A stretch of 64,000 nucleotides of DNA from Cadophora sp. MPI-SDFR-AT-0126 (GCA_020747065.1 JAGMVK010000004.1:1178001-1242000), one strand, 5' to 3'; numbered from the stretch's first letter, positions 46,318 through 59,280 are shown. Notes: a model not told the origin generated them from the sequence alone. Made by a program: numbers and translations.

Positions 46318-46598
46318 GGATGGACGGATTCACTGACGTTCTACATCTTGTATGCAGCATTTAGAATAGGTACATATGGGTGTTCGATCAAATGAGAGTG
46401 ACAGTACTTTGAGAACAATTGAGAAATGATCACTTCTAATCTCGCCTTTGTCCAAGGGAGGCTTTCTCGATACAAAAACAGCCTTCATTACCAACTAACC
46501 AACTCCAGTTACAATACTATCCTACCACCAAAAAGTACAATTTTCCAATATCTCACACTATCTCATTACCACAACCCAAACCCCATTCTACATACCAC

Positions 46599-48773
46599 CT
46601 AAGCATTTGTCTCCTCCCCCTTATAATCCCCTGACTTGCCCACCTTCCTCCACGGCCTGAACGCATTATCCTTCCCCTTCAACGGCGCCGCCAATTCCGG
46701 AAAATGTCTCTTCAAAACACTAACCATCGTCTCATTCTGCACCCACTTCATCCCCTCCTTCGTATACACTTTCTCCGTCCAAGCATCTCCTGCCAGAAAC
46801 CTATCAGTCTTCAACCTCCGACTCGCCATCAGAATGAAAATCCTGAAGGCAGTATCGCTGAAGCCGAAGCCCTTTGGTAAGGGCTCGCAGAACATGCCGG
46901 CCATCAAATCGACTTTCTCGAGGTCGTTGTCGTAGATGGTGGATAGTTGGGAAGCGAGGGCTTCGTCATTGCCTGTTAGTTCAAGGAAGGTCTTAGGAAT
47001 CTTCATGTGTACGAGACGACGGAACTCCATGTAGCGGGGGACGCCGCGCTCTCTGTCGCGGAGGATGTCGAGGCTGCCCAGGTCTCGTAGGAGGCCATCG
47101 GGGGAGACAAGGTTGCGGAGAAAGTTGGGCGTGTTATGATGAGTTATGGCGCCCGGATAATTAATGCCAAAGGAGTAGAAGGCATCGGCGAACGAAGTCT
47201 TGGGATCGATTGCGTTTTGGGCTTTTTGAAATGCGAGGTCTGCGATGGCGGTCGTTTTGGTATGTGAGCCGCTCTCGGTAGAGAAGAAGGCTACATTGTC
47301 TGCGACCGTCTTGTTAGTTCAGGTTCAGCAGAACAGAGCAGTTTGTTCATACCTGGGATTAGAGGATGCAGTCTGTACACAGAAACGAATTCCTCGGTCA
47401 AGGAAAAAGGTACATTATGAAAGTCAACTCCTGATCCTGGAATGCCTCCAATAATCTCATTCTTTGCAATGCGTCCGACCAGTTTATGTAGTTTCTCCCC
47501 AATGAGACCCCACCAGTTAGCATTCAAGGCTACCTCGATTGTGGGATGATTCAAGATAGCTGGCGTCCACTCAACAGTGTGTATTTTAGCCATTAATGCA
47601 GTGTTGATAGTGCGAGCCGTGTCAAACAACTGGTCGCTGCCAGATACTGATTAGCGAGTCCCAACCCGTCGATGACAAGAGATTTACCTGCTCCAGTCTG
47701 GATACTTAGCCAGTAACATATCGCAAAGACTATTATGCTCCAAGGCGAAAAGAGTGTGCATAAGCTCCAATCCTAACCACCAGTTCGTGTTGAACCCAGT
47801 CTTCGGCAAATCATTCTCATCTCTTGGCAGGAAGTCAACAAAGCCTTCTCTTCTCATCGCAAGCTTGCCATTTGGTGCTGTGTCGCGGAGAGAGGTGGTG
47901 ATAGCTTCAGACGAACCATAAATTTGAGATGCATCCCACCAACTCCTTTGGGGTTGTCAGTGTCGCAAATTCGGGGTCCCTTGAGGGATAGGAATATACA
48001 TACGTATTTAGGTTCTTGTATCCTGGGGCTTCTTTATCAAGTTCAGAGAGCTGCGTGTCGGGTTTGGAGCGAGGTATCTTCATGTGTCCAGACGGCCATG
48101 TGTCATGGAGAGGCAAAGGTATCTCGACCTCATTGGTCCCAGGTGCGTTCTAAAGCAGTCAGACTCCACACAGTCTAGGGCATACGTGCGGACTTACAGC
48201 ATCATGCATGAACCAGTCGTGAACCTGAAATTGAATCCACTGCAGGTTATTAGCACGTTGTATTCGCTGGAGGTTTCCACTCTTTGGAAACCTCAAAGAT
48301 TTACTTACAGCAGCAGCAAGCAAATTGACAATAGTCGCCGGCTTGAACTTCGTTCTGGCTAAAAGTTGCTCGCTCACCAATCTCGGGCTTGGATTGAGTA
48401 GTTCTTCCTCACTCGGCTTCTTCGTTTTGTCTCTCGGAACATTTCTCCCAAATCTCATGCCAGCGCATCCCATCAGCGGCTGCTCCAAAGAGTTGAACTT
48501 TCCATCCGAGTTTCTGGCGTGCAAGTACCGCTCATCCTTCATTGGGCAGCTAGCTGGAGTGCCTTGAGCAGCAGCGTCTGGATAGACATCATACAAATTG
48601 TCGTGATCGAGTTCGAGTCGAAAAGCTAATAGATTGAACACGCCGAGATATTTAGGTAACTTATGCCATGCAACGACTTTATTGACTCCTTTGAAAAGTT
48701 TGATGATGGTTTTGTCGACGAAGGACTGTTTCTCCAGCTTCTCGGCTTTCGCTACTTTTGCCGTTTTCGCCAT
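46599..48773 (-). CDS. Alpha-dioxygenase-like haem peroxidase (fatty-acid oxygenase)
   Basis: Six exons keep frame: 48773-48309, 48239-48198, 48149-48004, 47945-47688, 47636-47353, 47299-46599; 631 residues, close to plant alpha-DOX length and without the cytochrome P450 half of Ppo/linoleate diol synthases. Expected reaction: oxygen insertion at C-alpha of a fatty acid. The distal His motif QFQVHDWFMHD (His162) is carried by a 42-nt micro-exon. SWWDASQIYGSS and KIHTVEWTPAIL are family strands. VYRLHPLIPD supplies the Tyr391-x-x-His394 pair that corresponds to the radical Tyr and proximal haem ligand of alpha-DOX. The C-terminal part (DRERGVPRYMEFRR, EPLPKGFGFSDTAFRIF) also fits. An upstream in-frame ATG at 48830 exists; the chosen one starts a Lys/Ala-rich leader. 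No signal peptide seen. Confidence 0.88.
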
Positions 48774-50137
48774 TTTCTCCAGGTCGTGAAACCCAATTGC
48801 TTCAAAGGAAAACGAAAATTCAAGGCTCAATCAAAAGAGGGGCGGGAACAGCATATTATAAGAAGGAAATCACCTGAAACGCATGCCATGCGTGTCCATT
48901 ATGCAGACAGGCATGAGCATCCTATCTGACGTCCATCTCACCGTCTCATCATTGCTGTCTGGATCCAAGCTCGAGCTCTGTGTTGTCATCCAACAAGCCG
49001 CCTGCAGTTGCGATAGGCCGAAACAACTGGCCCAAGCTCTAGAAGGCCAGGGTCCAAGATGCAAGAATCTATACAAGGCTGAATAGATTGTAACGTAGCC
49101 GACTTCAATTGGTTGTACAGCGCCAATCTCCTGCTGAGAGGCATCGCGTCCATATGAATCTCGTAAGCGCGCCTTTCTTACGCTCGTATGATCTCACTGG
49201 GTAGGGCTCCCATGTCAGCAGCTGAGCTGCGTACTCCACTGTATTGCATTGCATGCGGAGGATGGACTGAGAAGACGCATATAAGCCGCTTTCTATTGCG
49301 ATCGATTGATCGCCCGAGGGCGGCTACTTATGTTCGCCGCATCACTGGATTCGAGGACGACGGTGAGCAAGTCTGGAGGTTGAGCCCGTCGGCGCATATC
49401 CCCTAATGCAACCCCGCAGGCCTGGATATTTGAGTGACTGACTCTCAGCCCGTATCGACTATCGATGGAGATTGTATTCAGCCGAGATCCATGAATAGCA
49501 CAAGAAGTAATGTCGTCAAATTACCGTGCGATACAGGGAAAGAGAACATCGAGATTGTGAGAACACTTCCGAGTCGTTGCAATCTCGGTTCGTGATCACG
49601 TGTAACTGTGGATCCGCCCCTTTTCTTTCACGCCAGAACGGAAGCACATTCAACAATATTCGTATCACTCGGAGGGAGTGATGTACGAAATCTGTGCATA
49701 GTTACTACAATGTACTAAAATAAGTATGGCTACAGAACATCGATAATGGCTGACAGACTCTCTACCCACAAGTTGCGACTAGAACGTTTGACATCCTACA
49801 CCAACACAGTGGGACCATCCAAGGCTGGTCGAGGTATTCCTCAGCCTGGCAAACGGCTGATATGTGAGAATTGTTTCAGGTAAGAATGTACAGATAATAT
49901 TGTTTAAAGGAGAGCTTGAGTTCTAACGGACTCTATGATTGCATCCATGGATCTGAGCCTTTCTCAATCTGTCGACTAGGGAAAAGTCTACTCGACAATA
50001 GTCTTGCCCAAACACCTGAAAGGTGCGACCATTACCCTGTGACACGTTCATTCCAGTCTCCTTGACTCCAATATTTCCCTCATCCCTATGTCCTTCGGAG
50101 ATTTGGGCACTCCTGTCCTGTCTCGTGGACTCAAGAT
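48774..50137. other. Intergenic region, one possible tiny gene
   Basis: About 1.36 kb upstream of the alpha-dioxygenase-like gene. At 49746-49879 a plus-strand ATG with A at -3 opens a 44-codon frame (ends GKRLICENCF) directly followed by a GTAAGA donor. No acceptable downstream exon extends it by more than a few residues, so I do not call a gene. Confidence 0.35.
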
Positions 50138-53059
50138 CTACCCCTCCAGACCCGGACGAGACAAAACATCCTCCCTCCACCCCCACATACACACCAACCC
50201 GGTTCCAGGACCCAGTGCCAGCGTTACAGCAGCATAGAATCCCAGTATCTTCACCCACCCAGCAGTGACCCTCCCCTCCCTCTTCAAATCCCAAAAACAC
50301 AACAGAACCCAAATCGCCGCACTACCAAAACAAAACACCTCGTCATACTTGAAGAACATCCTCATACCTTCCTCCACAGTCTTAAACTGCACATCACGAT
50401 TCGTGATGCCGCCCAAGAAAACTTGGAATAAAGGGGTGGGTGAACTGAGCACTGTGTAGATCCATACTGTTGAGGAGAATAGCGCGGCGGTGAGATACGT
50501 GAGACGGAGGTGGAAGAGATCGGCTTTGAAGTTATTGACACGGTCTTGTTTCTCGGTGTCAGGGAAGAAGCTGCTGAATATGCGGTGTAGTATGGCAAGA
50601 TAGATGGGGAATAGCTGCCAGGCGAAGTTGTATCCTTGGAGGGTGGAGATGGAGGACGTGGGCCAGTACATACCGGCGGATAGTACGGCGTAGCCTAAGA
50701 TGAGAGTTGGGAGGATAGTCTTAGCCAGGTGGATTGGAATGTGTCTGTTATCCGCGGCGTGGAACTTGGTACTGGGGATGAGGACGAAGTGTAGGAAGAA
50801 GTAGAGTGGAGCTACGACACCGATTCCAAATAGTTGAGCAACGAGAAGGAAGACATTTGAGCTGAGAGATACGTGAGTGAATGTTCCGAGTGTGTTGTTC
50901 AAGGGACTTGGCTTACATCCGAGCGAAAGTAAAGACATTCCCGCGTCTACAGCTCTCAATCATCCAGATTGCGTTGAAAGCAAAATAATCTGTCAGAAAG
51001 CTCACGGCCTGCATTCTTTGAGGGGCATAAAGATCAACCACACCATCTCCGACATCCTTCGTTTTCAAGCCAGCTAGATCAGTCAGTGAGATTCCATGAT
51101 TCATCTGGTGAGAGGGGTAACGAGAAAATATGACAGAGCTTACCTCCACCCAAGCCAGCCATCGACGGAGTAAAAGCTGTAATAAGCGGTAATATAAACG
51201 TATCCAACGCCTCCCACCCCGTATATACTGTACTGAGCGGCACACTCGACATCCCATCCTTCACAGCCCGGGTAGAAATGGCCTCCTCAAAAAGCGGTCC
51301 CAGCTTCTCTCCCAACTCCACAGTCATCACCTGTCTAGCAAGAAAGAACAGGCCCAACAGTGGCAAGGCAAAGAACGCTCTCTTCCACAATGCCTCGTCT
51401 GTAGTTATGCCATACTTTGGATTATACGGCATGCTGATCCCAATAGTAGCTTTCTTGGGAGGTAAGAAGTTCAAGCCTGGCGCTCCGACTACGCCTGCTG
51501 AAAACAGATCTACGAGTGGCATGTAGAGATTTGGCGCAATGTATTTGGCAAATATCCTATCTTTGATGGTGCGGAAGTCTTCGATGCGGGTGTAGTCGTT
51601 TGCACTTTTGACCTGTTCCGCCGATCGTGCTTTTCGGTTGTCGTGGTACGCTTTTAGCGCTGCTTCAACTGCTTTGAAGTCGGGTTTTCTGTCAGGGACT
51701 TTCTTCTCCTTGGTACTGCCATTCTGGTGTGATGATGTGTCTTTGGAGCTGTGAAGGAGCTTGTATAGGGAGTTCGTAAGTGCAGCAGCGCTTTCCAGAC
51801 AGAGGTTGCCTCCGTATCCTGAGTTCGCTGTGACTTTGTGTGCACTGTCGCCGACACACGCAATCCTTCCATAAACCCAACTCTCAATTGTGGCTTCGTC
51901 CATGGCTTGCAATCCACTTATCCTTCTTGTCTTCCACAAATCACCCAGAGTGACATTGCGTTCGTTTCCGCCTACGACAAAGTCCATCCACTCGGCTACC
52001 TGCGCATTCGCATCGGCTTGCGTGTATCTTGGAATGTCGGGATAGTAGTGTTTCTTGTCGAGACGCCTGTAGAAGAACCACTGCGCGAAAGTCAGTACTA
52101 GCTCTCGAGTTCTCGAGGGAAGAAAGGAAGAGTTGATACATACGTAGACCTCGCCAAATCCTCCTATAGTGAGGCAAGCCGAACCACTATTGAAAGCACG
52201 ATGGGCGGATTTCTCGTCAATACCCGGCGTTGGCTTCGAAATGCCATAGAGACAAGTGTACTCTACGAAATGACCTATTAAAGATCAGCATCGATCATCC
52301 ACCAACTGGCAATCCCACCCCGACCAACCCCACTCTCCCAAAGTCACTTAACACAAGGAGTACATACTCTGCATTTCCTTCCCAAGACCTTTTCCATCAC
52401 TCATCTCAATCAACTTCCTCATCTCCTTCCTCACAAAACTGTGTGTCCCATCCGCACCAAGCAACACATCACCTCGATATACTTCACCATTCTGACAGCT
52501 TACAACAACTTCCTTTTCGCTATGCTCTATACTCTTCACCTTGCGGCCAGTGAGAAATTTACTTTTGTCAATAATCCCATCGTACAGCGCCTGCTGCAAC
52601 TTCTGTCTCGGCAGAAAAAGGACTTCATACCCGTGTCTACAGATCCGTCAGCACCGCACAGCATTCCCAATTAAAAGCTCTTGTGTCCAGCCGAGACCAC
52701 AATCCAAGCCCAACATACCTCGCAAGTAGAAACTTATTATCTTTAATGGAAATATTAATAATGCTCGCCTTCCTCGGTGTCTTCCCCAGTTCACCCCCAT
52801 TCCCACCAGTGAACTGCGTGATAATCTCATGCGCGACTGCACCCTCTCTCACTTTCTCAATCACACCTAATTGATCTAGAATTCTCATGCCGTTCGGCAG
52901 GAGTGCAATGCCAGCTCCTACATCTGGTGCCACTTCCTCGCGGGTTTCGAGGACGACGTAGTCGATTCCGGCGAGTTCGAGGGAGCGAGCAAGGGCTAGC
53001 CCGCTGATTCCACCGCCGACGATGAGGACTTTGAAAGGAGAGACAATGGAGGGAGCCAT
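50138..53059 (-). CDS. FAD monooxygenase fused to a polytopic membrane domain (PaxM-like)
   Basis: Six exons keep frame: 53059-52719, 52636-52368, 52274-52144, 52080-51144, 51073-50917, 50861-50138; 852 residues. Residues 1-470 are a flavin-dependent monooxygenase of the PaxM/MAK1 group: [21 protein letters not shown], the conserved DGTHSFVRK segment, and the second FAD motif [18 protein letters not shown] (Asp325). Such enzymes epoxidise prenyl chains or hydroxylate aromatics in fungal secondary metabolism. From residue 480 to the end the protein becomes a membrane domain with about seven to eight helices ([63 protein letters not shown]). No stop or second start separates the halves. I do not know a function for the membrane part; it could be a cyclase-like or anchoring domain. 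No prenyltransferase or synthase lies nearby. Confidence 0.85.
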
Positions 53060-55475
53060 GATGGCTAGAGGCTCTGATTGAGGTTCTGGAAATTGATATC
53101 GGTTCTGGGCTAGCTTGTATTCCTTCGTGCTTCGTATTTTAAGTATTCAGATATCAAAGCACACAACACGTAGTCCTCTAGAAAACCAAGGAAGCACAAC
53201 TGCGACCCAAAAAAAAAGACGTACAGAAGACGGGGGACAGTAAGATAAGATATGCTCAAGCACTGTACGCGAATGCGAAACAGGCTCTATACTTCAACCA
53301 AATAAGGCTGACCCGACCTGTCATTCCGCGGCGTAAAACAGCAGTCCGGTGCAGCATAAGCGAGGACAATCATTCATAAATACGATCATAAGTCCACTCA
53401 TCAGCTCGGTAGTCGCCATATTGTCCAATAGTATTCCATGTATGCGGTCCCAGGTGATTCCGTCCCCCACATGAAAGCGCCTTGAGGATTGTGACATCAA
53501 CAGCAGGCTTTGAACAACGTCGAATCAAATGCTGGAACTCGGGAATTGACAAACAGCGACTTCTCAAACAGCTGTCCTCCCTCCATTTCAGGAACTTACT
53601 GTGAACCACTAACTAAGTTTGAGCTTTCATCCACAAACACCCGTATCGCCGTCAAACAATATAGCTGGGCATGTAAGCGTCGTGAAAGCATTCCAACCTT
53701 GTCTCCAACTCCATCTCCACACAATTCGACCACGATCCCGAGCCTCAACTTGAAAACTCAGATTACGTGAGATCAAATGTCCAGCCCCCATCCTCATTAT
53801 TTAACTAAGCCCAAGACCTAACCGAGAATCCGACCCAGCACCAAATACCAGAACCATTCAATGAGTATGATAGGCTGCTGACTGCGAGATAACATGCTAT
53901 TATTTAGCCGGGTGCCAATGCTTACGGTACGGGTAACAAACTCACATGCTGACCCGAAAAGACTTCTTCATGATCTAGGCAGAAGCAAGAACATCGAACC
54001 TTGCTTGCTGTACCGATTCAAATATAGTGAGTGGCATGTCCAATTGAGGAAGCCCTCTACCTCCTAGAACAAACCCCAGAAAACTTAATCGAAGAACATG
54101 TCAATATTGCGAGTTCCCCTTCCTATAATCATTTGGGAATTTACTCGTCCAAGCCGTGGGAACACGACGTGAGGATGACTGTAGCGAATCGTACACCTAA
54201 TTAAGTAACATGGAGCGCGCCATCATCTATCCCCCACGCTACCAAGAAAGAAAAAATCGACTCCCAGATCCATCCCTTCCAACCTTCCTCTGAATCTGTG
54301 ATTGTCCATCTCACATTTACCTACCCGTCATCACCTACCCATCGATCACACCACTTATCAATCCTACCTCACTCCTCGTACTTGCACTTGTACTTGTCTA
54401 CTTATACACCACAACACCCAGTCCAGTCCCGATCCCCGAAAGAAAACCATCGGAAGCATCCCGAGTCCCGAGTCCCGAGTCCCGAGTCCCGAGTCCCAGG
54501 CCCCGAAGGTTCCCCTGTAATTGGCGTATCGTAAACAGTAAACTAGAACAGAACAGCACATTGGTTATCTATCTTCCTCATCGATTAAGTGCGGCGACTC
54601 TCGACATCTACTCAATATATGTAGTGCGTGCTGACAGGTGAGTGTGGTCGGACGGGTGGACGTTAAACTACCCGATGATAGGGTTGAGCGAATGCGTGAC
54701 TTTCTTGGAAAGGACCTGTGGTTTGCTAAGCTGCCATGCTGTAATCAGAGTCAGTCCATTTGTGTGATGTCTGATGAGAGAAGAGGAAGAAAGGGCTGTC
54801 ACTTGACAAGACGTGAAAATCAAACACGGTGAGTAAAGAACAAAGTGCATAGTTTGGAAAATCATATATTCCCACAGCCGAATCGTCATCTATATAACGT
54901 CTCGTCGCATAGTCTGATCTTGTCTCGTCTCATTCCGACGCATCTCGACTTGCTCGTCGTACCCATCAACGACATACGAGCTTGCTTCTGTCATCCATAC
55001 ATACATATTCCATCCAGATCTCCCATCACAAAATTCAAGAAACATGCCTGCCTCCATGAAACTCTTTCGTTCTAGCATCGGGCGTTAACACAGCATATCA
55101 GACAGCCTCCACTTCCCATCTCTCGCCTGCCGTAAGAAAACACAAATGCGAGCGTATCGCATGCCGCCATGCTAATCCATATATCCTGATCCATAATGAA
55201 AGTAAACAACAGCCCTGAGATAAAGAATAAACAAAGGTCAAATAACCGAACTAGAAGGGTATGTCCAAGCCTGTCCGCTAAACAGCGTCAAAAGTATAAT
55301 ACAGAAGGGAGAAAACAAAGGGGCCAAATTATCCATGACATCGTAAGGTAACTCTGTTCGTGGTATATCGCGGGGTGGTAATATCGATTGAGCTGGTAGG
55401 TGAAAGATACATAGGGGAATCCGAATTGGTGTAAGTTCAGAGGCCGTATAATAGTCAAGGGAAACATTGAGCTGA
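53060..55475. other. Intergenic region, no supported gene
   Basis: About 2.4 kb. A minus-strand open stretch ending at 53370 (GPHTWNTIGQYGDYRADEWT) looks protein-like but lacks a credible start or upstream exon. The part after about 54850 is probably 3' UTR of the RING-VWA gene. Confidence 0.4.
54460..54494 (+). repeat. CCCGAGT tandem repeat (x5)
   Basis: Five perfect 7-bp units, directly followed by CCCAGG. Likely a polymorphic minisatellite. Confidence 0.95.
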
Positions 55476-58400
55476 CTAGCTCTCTTCCATGATGCCGACA
55501 TCATTACCACTTTCTTCACGCCATTCACGGCTGCGCTCAGTCAACTTCTTGACACCACCAACACGCCTGGCCCAGAGACTTTCGACAGGCGTGCGGAAAG
55601 TGTAACCGCGTTGACTGCTGATGACACCAATGGCTTGGAGAACGGCTTTCCTGCTATCCCTTCCGAATACTGCAGGGTGGTTGATCCATTCCAAGCTAGC
55701 TTCGAGTTCGGCATCAAGCGCCGCAACAGTTGCAGGGTCGATACCAGGAGATGAATTCATAGAGAGAGCATCATTCGAATGATGGCGGTGGATGGATCCA
55801 TTGGTGGTGTGGGCAGATGTAGGAGGCGATGGGGTGCGGCGACGATCTGGTGTAGCTGAAGTGGGTGATGAGGTATCCAATGTAGCGCCGGGTGACTTTG
55901 CGTGAGGTGGGGGAGGAATAGGCGGGAGACCCCCCTTCCCAAGACCCTTTAATATGGAACGGGTTTCGTGAAGGAGATGTTGAGCGCGGTCATGTTGACC
56001 ACGAGAAACGAGAGTAAGGGCCCGGGTGAGCATGTCAGAGGTAAGAAGTTCCATTCGTCGCTGCACGACACTTGGATGAGGAGGAATTGGAGGGGTACTT
56101 GGCCAGGCCGACTTCTTCTGTTGTTGGGATGTCGGTGTTGGAAGCATAGTAATTGCTAAAAGGGAAGGGCGTGGAAGGTGTGTTAAGGTACCGTCGCGAA
56201 GAATGTCGCCCCAGGTGAGGTCGGCTTGGATGAGTGGGACCTCTTCGATAGATACTGTCCGCTCATCCTCCTTGTCAAGTGGGCCACCAAGAGCTTCAAG
56301 TCCAGAGACAATCGATTCCCAAGGATCCTGAGGGAGTTGTTCTTGAGATGCATTGTCAGGCGCAATAACGAGTTGGACCAAGATATCTCTCTTGTCGCCA
56401 AACCTGAGGTCTCCCAAGGAAGCCTCTGCATCTTTTCCGGTCGCACGTTTCGTGATTTGCAATGCACCGCTAATCTTGACAAATTTGGCTGGCGATCCTT
56501 CAGGCAATCGTAGCTTCAGCTTCACGTTTTGGTGAGACATCGTTTGCAGGGCACCCATGCAGCCAGCAAGGCATTCGCGAAGCATCATCCAATCCTTAAC
56601 ATAAGTATAAGAAGCCTTAGTTCGGGTGGACAGTTCAATCATAGTATCGGGTTTATGGGTCATGCCAAGTCCGAACGAGTGGATAGCGATTCTGAGGTGG
56701 TTAGAAATGTATATATGCTCGGAATGTCAGGTGTAACTTACTTTGCGGCCTCAGCTCTTGATACAACGAAATCAACACTCTCTGCATCAGAGGTTGATGA
56801 ATCGCTGATCAAGAGAATAGTGGCGATCGGGTTGCTTGATTTCCGAGACATGAGCAGATCCATCGCAATGTTGGCTCCATCAACGACATCTGCCCTGTGA
56901 CTCTTTTGCCCAACAGGTCGAATGGACGCCAAGATGTTGGACCATCCATTCCAGGCTTTTGAAGTCATCCCTACCAAAGGCGCGGCTCCTCCACTTGACC
57001 CAAAAGTGACCAAGCCCATACGATCGCGTTCTCCCAGATTTTGTACCATGAACTTCAACGCGTCCCGGACAAGGCTTATCTTCACACCTTGCATCGATGA
57101 AGATACTGGAATGACAACAACAATATCAACCGGAACGTGGACTGCCGCGGGTAATCGCACGCCTCTGGCATTGGTGTACTCAGTTGGAGCAGTGGTGACA
57201 GACCGAGGTCCACCGTAAGACGATGAGTTGAGTGATGATACACGCTTTGGATTCGACACACGTTGCCAGTCTTCTTCGTCTGTTTCCGAGAGGTCGTATT
57301 CCGGACTTCGAATCGGAGAGCCTTCAACAGCGTTCAAATCCAGGAGAGCTTGTTGCCAAAGCTTCAGTTGGTTCCTGTTGTCGAAACGAAGGTGGAAGGA
57401 GGGTAGCTCTGCAACGGACAGACTCAGTGTCAAAACATTCTCGTCTGCTGGTCGAAGATTAGACATGGTGATCTTTTCGGTTTGGCCAAGGTTGCTTTTA
57501 CCGCTTCCTGACTCGATGACTTCGTTCAAATGCTTCTTGATCAGTATCGACCCTTTGAGTGTGCATCTGGTGTTTTTCCTCGGAGAGTTTTGGTCGTCCC
57601 ATTGTTGCGGCATTGCGACTTTCTTTTCCTTGACACAGATGAGCATCTCGGCGAACAAGAAGCATTCCAGTTCCTGCCAAGATTGCTTGTCCTTGCCGAC
57701 TCGAATAGTACCATACAAACGTAACTTGCCGAATCTGTTCTGAAGTTAGATACAAGCATCCAAATGTGTTGAGATGCAAACCTTTCAAAATCCAAGCCAT
57801 GCCAATTGTCTACTCTGCTTCTAAGATTCTCCGTAATCTCTTCCAACACCTCTGGCTGCTCGTAAGGATAGAATCGTGGGGCACTCTGTGCTGGGGATGG
57901 AGGCCTTGCGTAGGTGTCTTCAGGTCGTATGGGAGGTAGAGGGGGTGCGGTTCGTAGATCATCGGGATCTGGTCGCCATTTATTATCCGGGACCTCGATT
58001 GTGACCAAGCACGTCAGGGTCTGCTGTTGGCGAGACCGACTCAAAGTTGGGAACTCTGATCGAACGCTGACGGATGGTGGTGGTATTGGATTCCTAGTAA
58101 CACTTGCTCTTGGGCTCATCAAACTGGTCTCCGTTGATTGAACATCATAATCATGGCGTCGTGGTGGTCCGCTAACCGAAGTTTCTGGGTATCCTACTGA
58201 CGATGCTGGGCCAGTGGCTTCCGAGTCGTTTCGGCTGTGTGAAATTCTTGAAGGTGCCGCATATCTGCTTGCTCGTTCCCGACTATCCCTACTATCTCTG
58301 CTGCTCCCATGATTGCTATCCCTATTGTTGCTCTCCCTGGAATCTCTGCTGCTGTCGCGATTGTCTCGAGGAAGCTGTCTGGCACTTGATTCTCGGCTTG

Positions 58401-59280
58401 GAGGTCGTACAGTCTGACTGTCCCAGGCCGTAGGTGTAGGGGTTTGTTGTGATCTGACAGACTGGTCGCTAGCTGATACTGATCGCACGATACTACTTAG
58501 CTTTTCTGTATGACAGACTCATCAGCCAATTGATATGGAAAAGGAGGACGAACCAGTGCCGAACTTCTTACCAATGTCAAGAACATTGCCTCCTCGACTC
58601 GTATCCAATCCTAATGGGGCATTGCAGGTTGGGCAATACTGTGACTCGAACTCCTTAATATATTCGTAAAAGCAGGCCTCATGAGAGACATGGCCACAGG
58701 AGAATTGAAGTATCCTCTCTCCGCGGAGGGTATGTTCCAATGGCTCTTCACACACAGCACATTCACTCCCAACGAACGTCCTCTCCCGTCGTGTACGGCT
58801 CCGGTCTGTATCCAGCATACCTGCCATTCCACCGCCAGCTCGCTTTCGCAAGTCACCCGAACCCTTACTGTCCTTGGTGTAGAGAGAGTTGTTGGTCGAG
58901 GTCGGCGAGATACGAGTAGTCCCTCGAGTATAGTCGTTGGTCATATGAGGTGAGTCTGCAGAGAAATTCTGGGTCAGTTCAATGCGGAGCGAGATCAGAT
59001 CATTAATTGTTCGGATAGGAGGAGCGGAGTCGAGGGTGAAAAAGGAATAGGTAGTACTCTTTTTTAGAAGGGATCCTGCAACACGGGCTCCACCAGCACC
59101 AGGTGCCTCCTTGCCCTTGTTTTCTCGCCTGATGGTTCTTTTATCCGAATCGTCTAGCAGTCCAAGCTCATACAGGACCGAAACCTGGTCCTTTTTTCTG
59201 TATGATTTCGGCTCGTTCTGAAAGTCGGCTGGGGGCTGGTCTCGATGGGACAGCTTGAGACCAAAGAAGTTTTTCGACAT
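55476..59280 (-). CDS. RING-H2, PH-like and VWA domain protein (Ste5/Far1-like layout)
   Basis: Four exons: 59280-58572, 58505-57782, 57734-56742, 56691-55476; 1,213 residues. A RING-H2 finger sits at 174-219 with C-x2-C-x17-C-x-H-x2-H-x2-C-x12-C-x2-C spacing (ECAVCEEPLEHT, FSCGHVSHEACFY, YCPTCNAPL). A disordered Arg/Asp/Ser-repeat region (NRDSSRDSRESNNRDSNHG and on) follows to about 470. A PH-like domain spans about 480-610 (LYGTIRVGKDKQSWQELECF, FHLRFDNRNQLKLWQQALL). A VWA domain lies at about 685-890 (VDIVVVIPVSSSMQGVKISL, RMGLVTFGSSGGAAPL). The first MIDAS Asp of DxSxS is replaced by Pro. The C-terminus is Pro/Ser-rich and then helical. RING-PH-VWA order is that of yeast Ste5/Far1 signalling scaffolds; whether this protein scaffolds a MAPK module or is an E3 ligase is open. 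Confidence 0.85.

Noticed and set aside
49746..49879. Possible first exon of a small gene (ends LICENCF, then GTAAGA)
   Set aside because: Good start context and donor, but no downstream acceptor gives more than a few further codons and no homologue is recognised.
53370..53609. Minus-strand fragment GPHTWNTIGQYGDYRADEWT
   Set aside because: Reads like protein, but no plausible start or upstream exon could be joined to it.
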